Assembly (NCBI GenBank): GCA_022113835.1
Contig: JAILWY010000027.1
Location: 9,240,501 to 9,304,500, forward strand
DNA from: Atopsyche davidsoni
Lineage: Eukaryota; Arthropoda; Insecta; Trichoptera; Hydrobiosidae
Direction: 5' to 3'
DNA: 64,000 nucleotides
The stretch's first letter is position 1. Every line of letters starts with the position of its first letter. Positions 63,377-64,000 of the stretch are shown one piece after another. The notes below the pieces were generated by a model. That model made no database searches and was not told where the DNA came from. It saw nothing but the letters and a program-made list of their open reading frames with translations. A program made the translations under genes and the position numbers.

Positions 63377-64000
63377 CTGAAAATAAAAAAACAAAAAAAA
63401 AATTTTAAAAGATAGTATTCGTGTTAAATCTACATCTTCAACTATGAAGTGCCTGCTAGTGAAAAAGCTATTTTAATATTTTACACTTGTTATTTTAAAC
63501 TGTAAATGTAAACTCATTGATATCACGCGAGTATAATTTGAAATGTTTCTTGACCTTGAAATGTAATCAATAAAATTATACAGAAAAATTATTCAAAAGT
63601 TTCACTACGGCTTTTTTATTTCATTGACTATTTTATTTTTAAATGGAATAATTGTAATTGCTTGAAGCTACGATGTACACTCATATCAACACGAAGAGGA
63701 GCTTGGTACACAAAATAGCGATTTTTTTAAATCCACGTATTTGCTGTGAAAACCCAATGATTTGGTTTTCGCAATACGAAAAAAAAATTATTTTAAATTT
63801 ACAGTATCAAATATTTGTCGTTTATTAAATCTTTGATATGTATAAATGTTATATGTTATTTTTATAAAATATTTTAAAAGTGCCAATATTCAAATATTTG
63901 TTCAAATCATTATCCTTCATTTATATTAATGTTTCCTTGTCTTTTTATCTTATGTTTTTAGTGATGAAGATGTAATGCTTTAAAACTGTAATTATATTTT

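Larger units (their letters stand above)
59776..64000. repeat. Tandem segmental duplication, unit 4 (incomplete at window end)
   Basis: Follows the order of unit 1 from ATAATGGCTTAATTTGGC onward. It contains a private 1.2 kb DNA transposon (61055-62281) and, near 63040-63115, a local rearrangement where ATTCATTCATTCAT precedes a second copy of the TACATTAAAATATGACAG segment. The window ends inside the intron before exon 1 of the DUF1091 gene. Confidence 0.9.

Overview
The window looks like nuclear DNA of an insect, most likely a lepidopteran. It is very AT-rich, the genes have short exons with GT-AG introns, and it carries a pickpocket-type DEG/ENaC channel, an insect gustatory receptor, a secreted S1 protease, DUF1091 (DM8) proteins and many insect transposon remnants. 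There are no prokaryotic features. Gene models were built by reading reading-frame phase and splice sites by eye, not from transcripts.

Layout. 1-8.9 kb: mostly non-coding, with a possible first exon (1624-1698), a hairpin-rich MITE with a tRNA-like core (1824-2333), and two phase-compatible candidate exons on the minus strand (5916-6814). 8974-16789 (+): a pickpocket channel gene with a Penelope-like fragment in one intron. 16.8-21.4 kb: no gene seen. 21438-23626 (+): a five-exon chymotrypsin-like protease with a complete catalytic triad. 23918-33518 (+): an eleven-exon MCM9 helicase gene. Its 3.4 kb intron 5 holds a complete three-exon gustatory receptor on the opposite strand (26696-28691), including two small 3' exons of 43 and 24 codons. 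34036-35015: a degenerate piggyBac-like element.

35.3-64 kb (-): a five-member array of DUF1091 secreted-protein genes. Copy A (35352-37270) is divergent. Copies B, C, D and E are very similar and lie in tandem segmental duplications of about 6.5-8 kb. Each repeated segment also carries an AT microsatellite, and most carry a Helitron Rep fragment and a 5'-truncated Jockey-type reverse transcriptase. The junctions between segments carry a truncated copy of an internal part of MCM9. So one duplication history joined pieces of the neighbouring helicase gene, the DUF1091 gene and transposon debris. Copy E was later hit by a 1.2 kb Tigger/pogo-like element with TA target duplication; the same site is empty in copies B-D.

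Nothing here is an operon. The genes are separate eukaryotic units for mechano/chemosensory channel function, taste or odour detection, secreted proteolysis, DNA repair and an expanding family of small secreted proteins. The most unusual object is the chimeric MCM9-fragment/DUF1091/transposon array.
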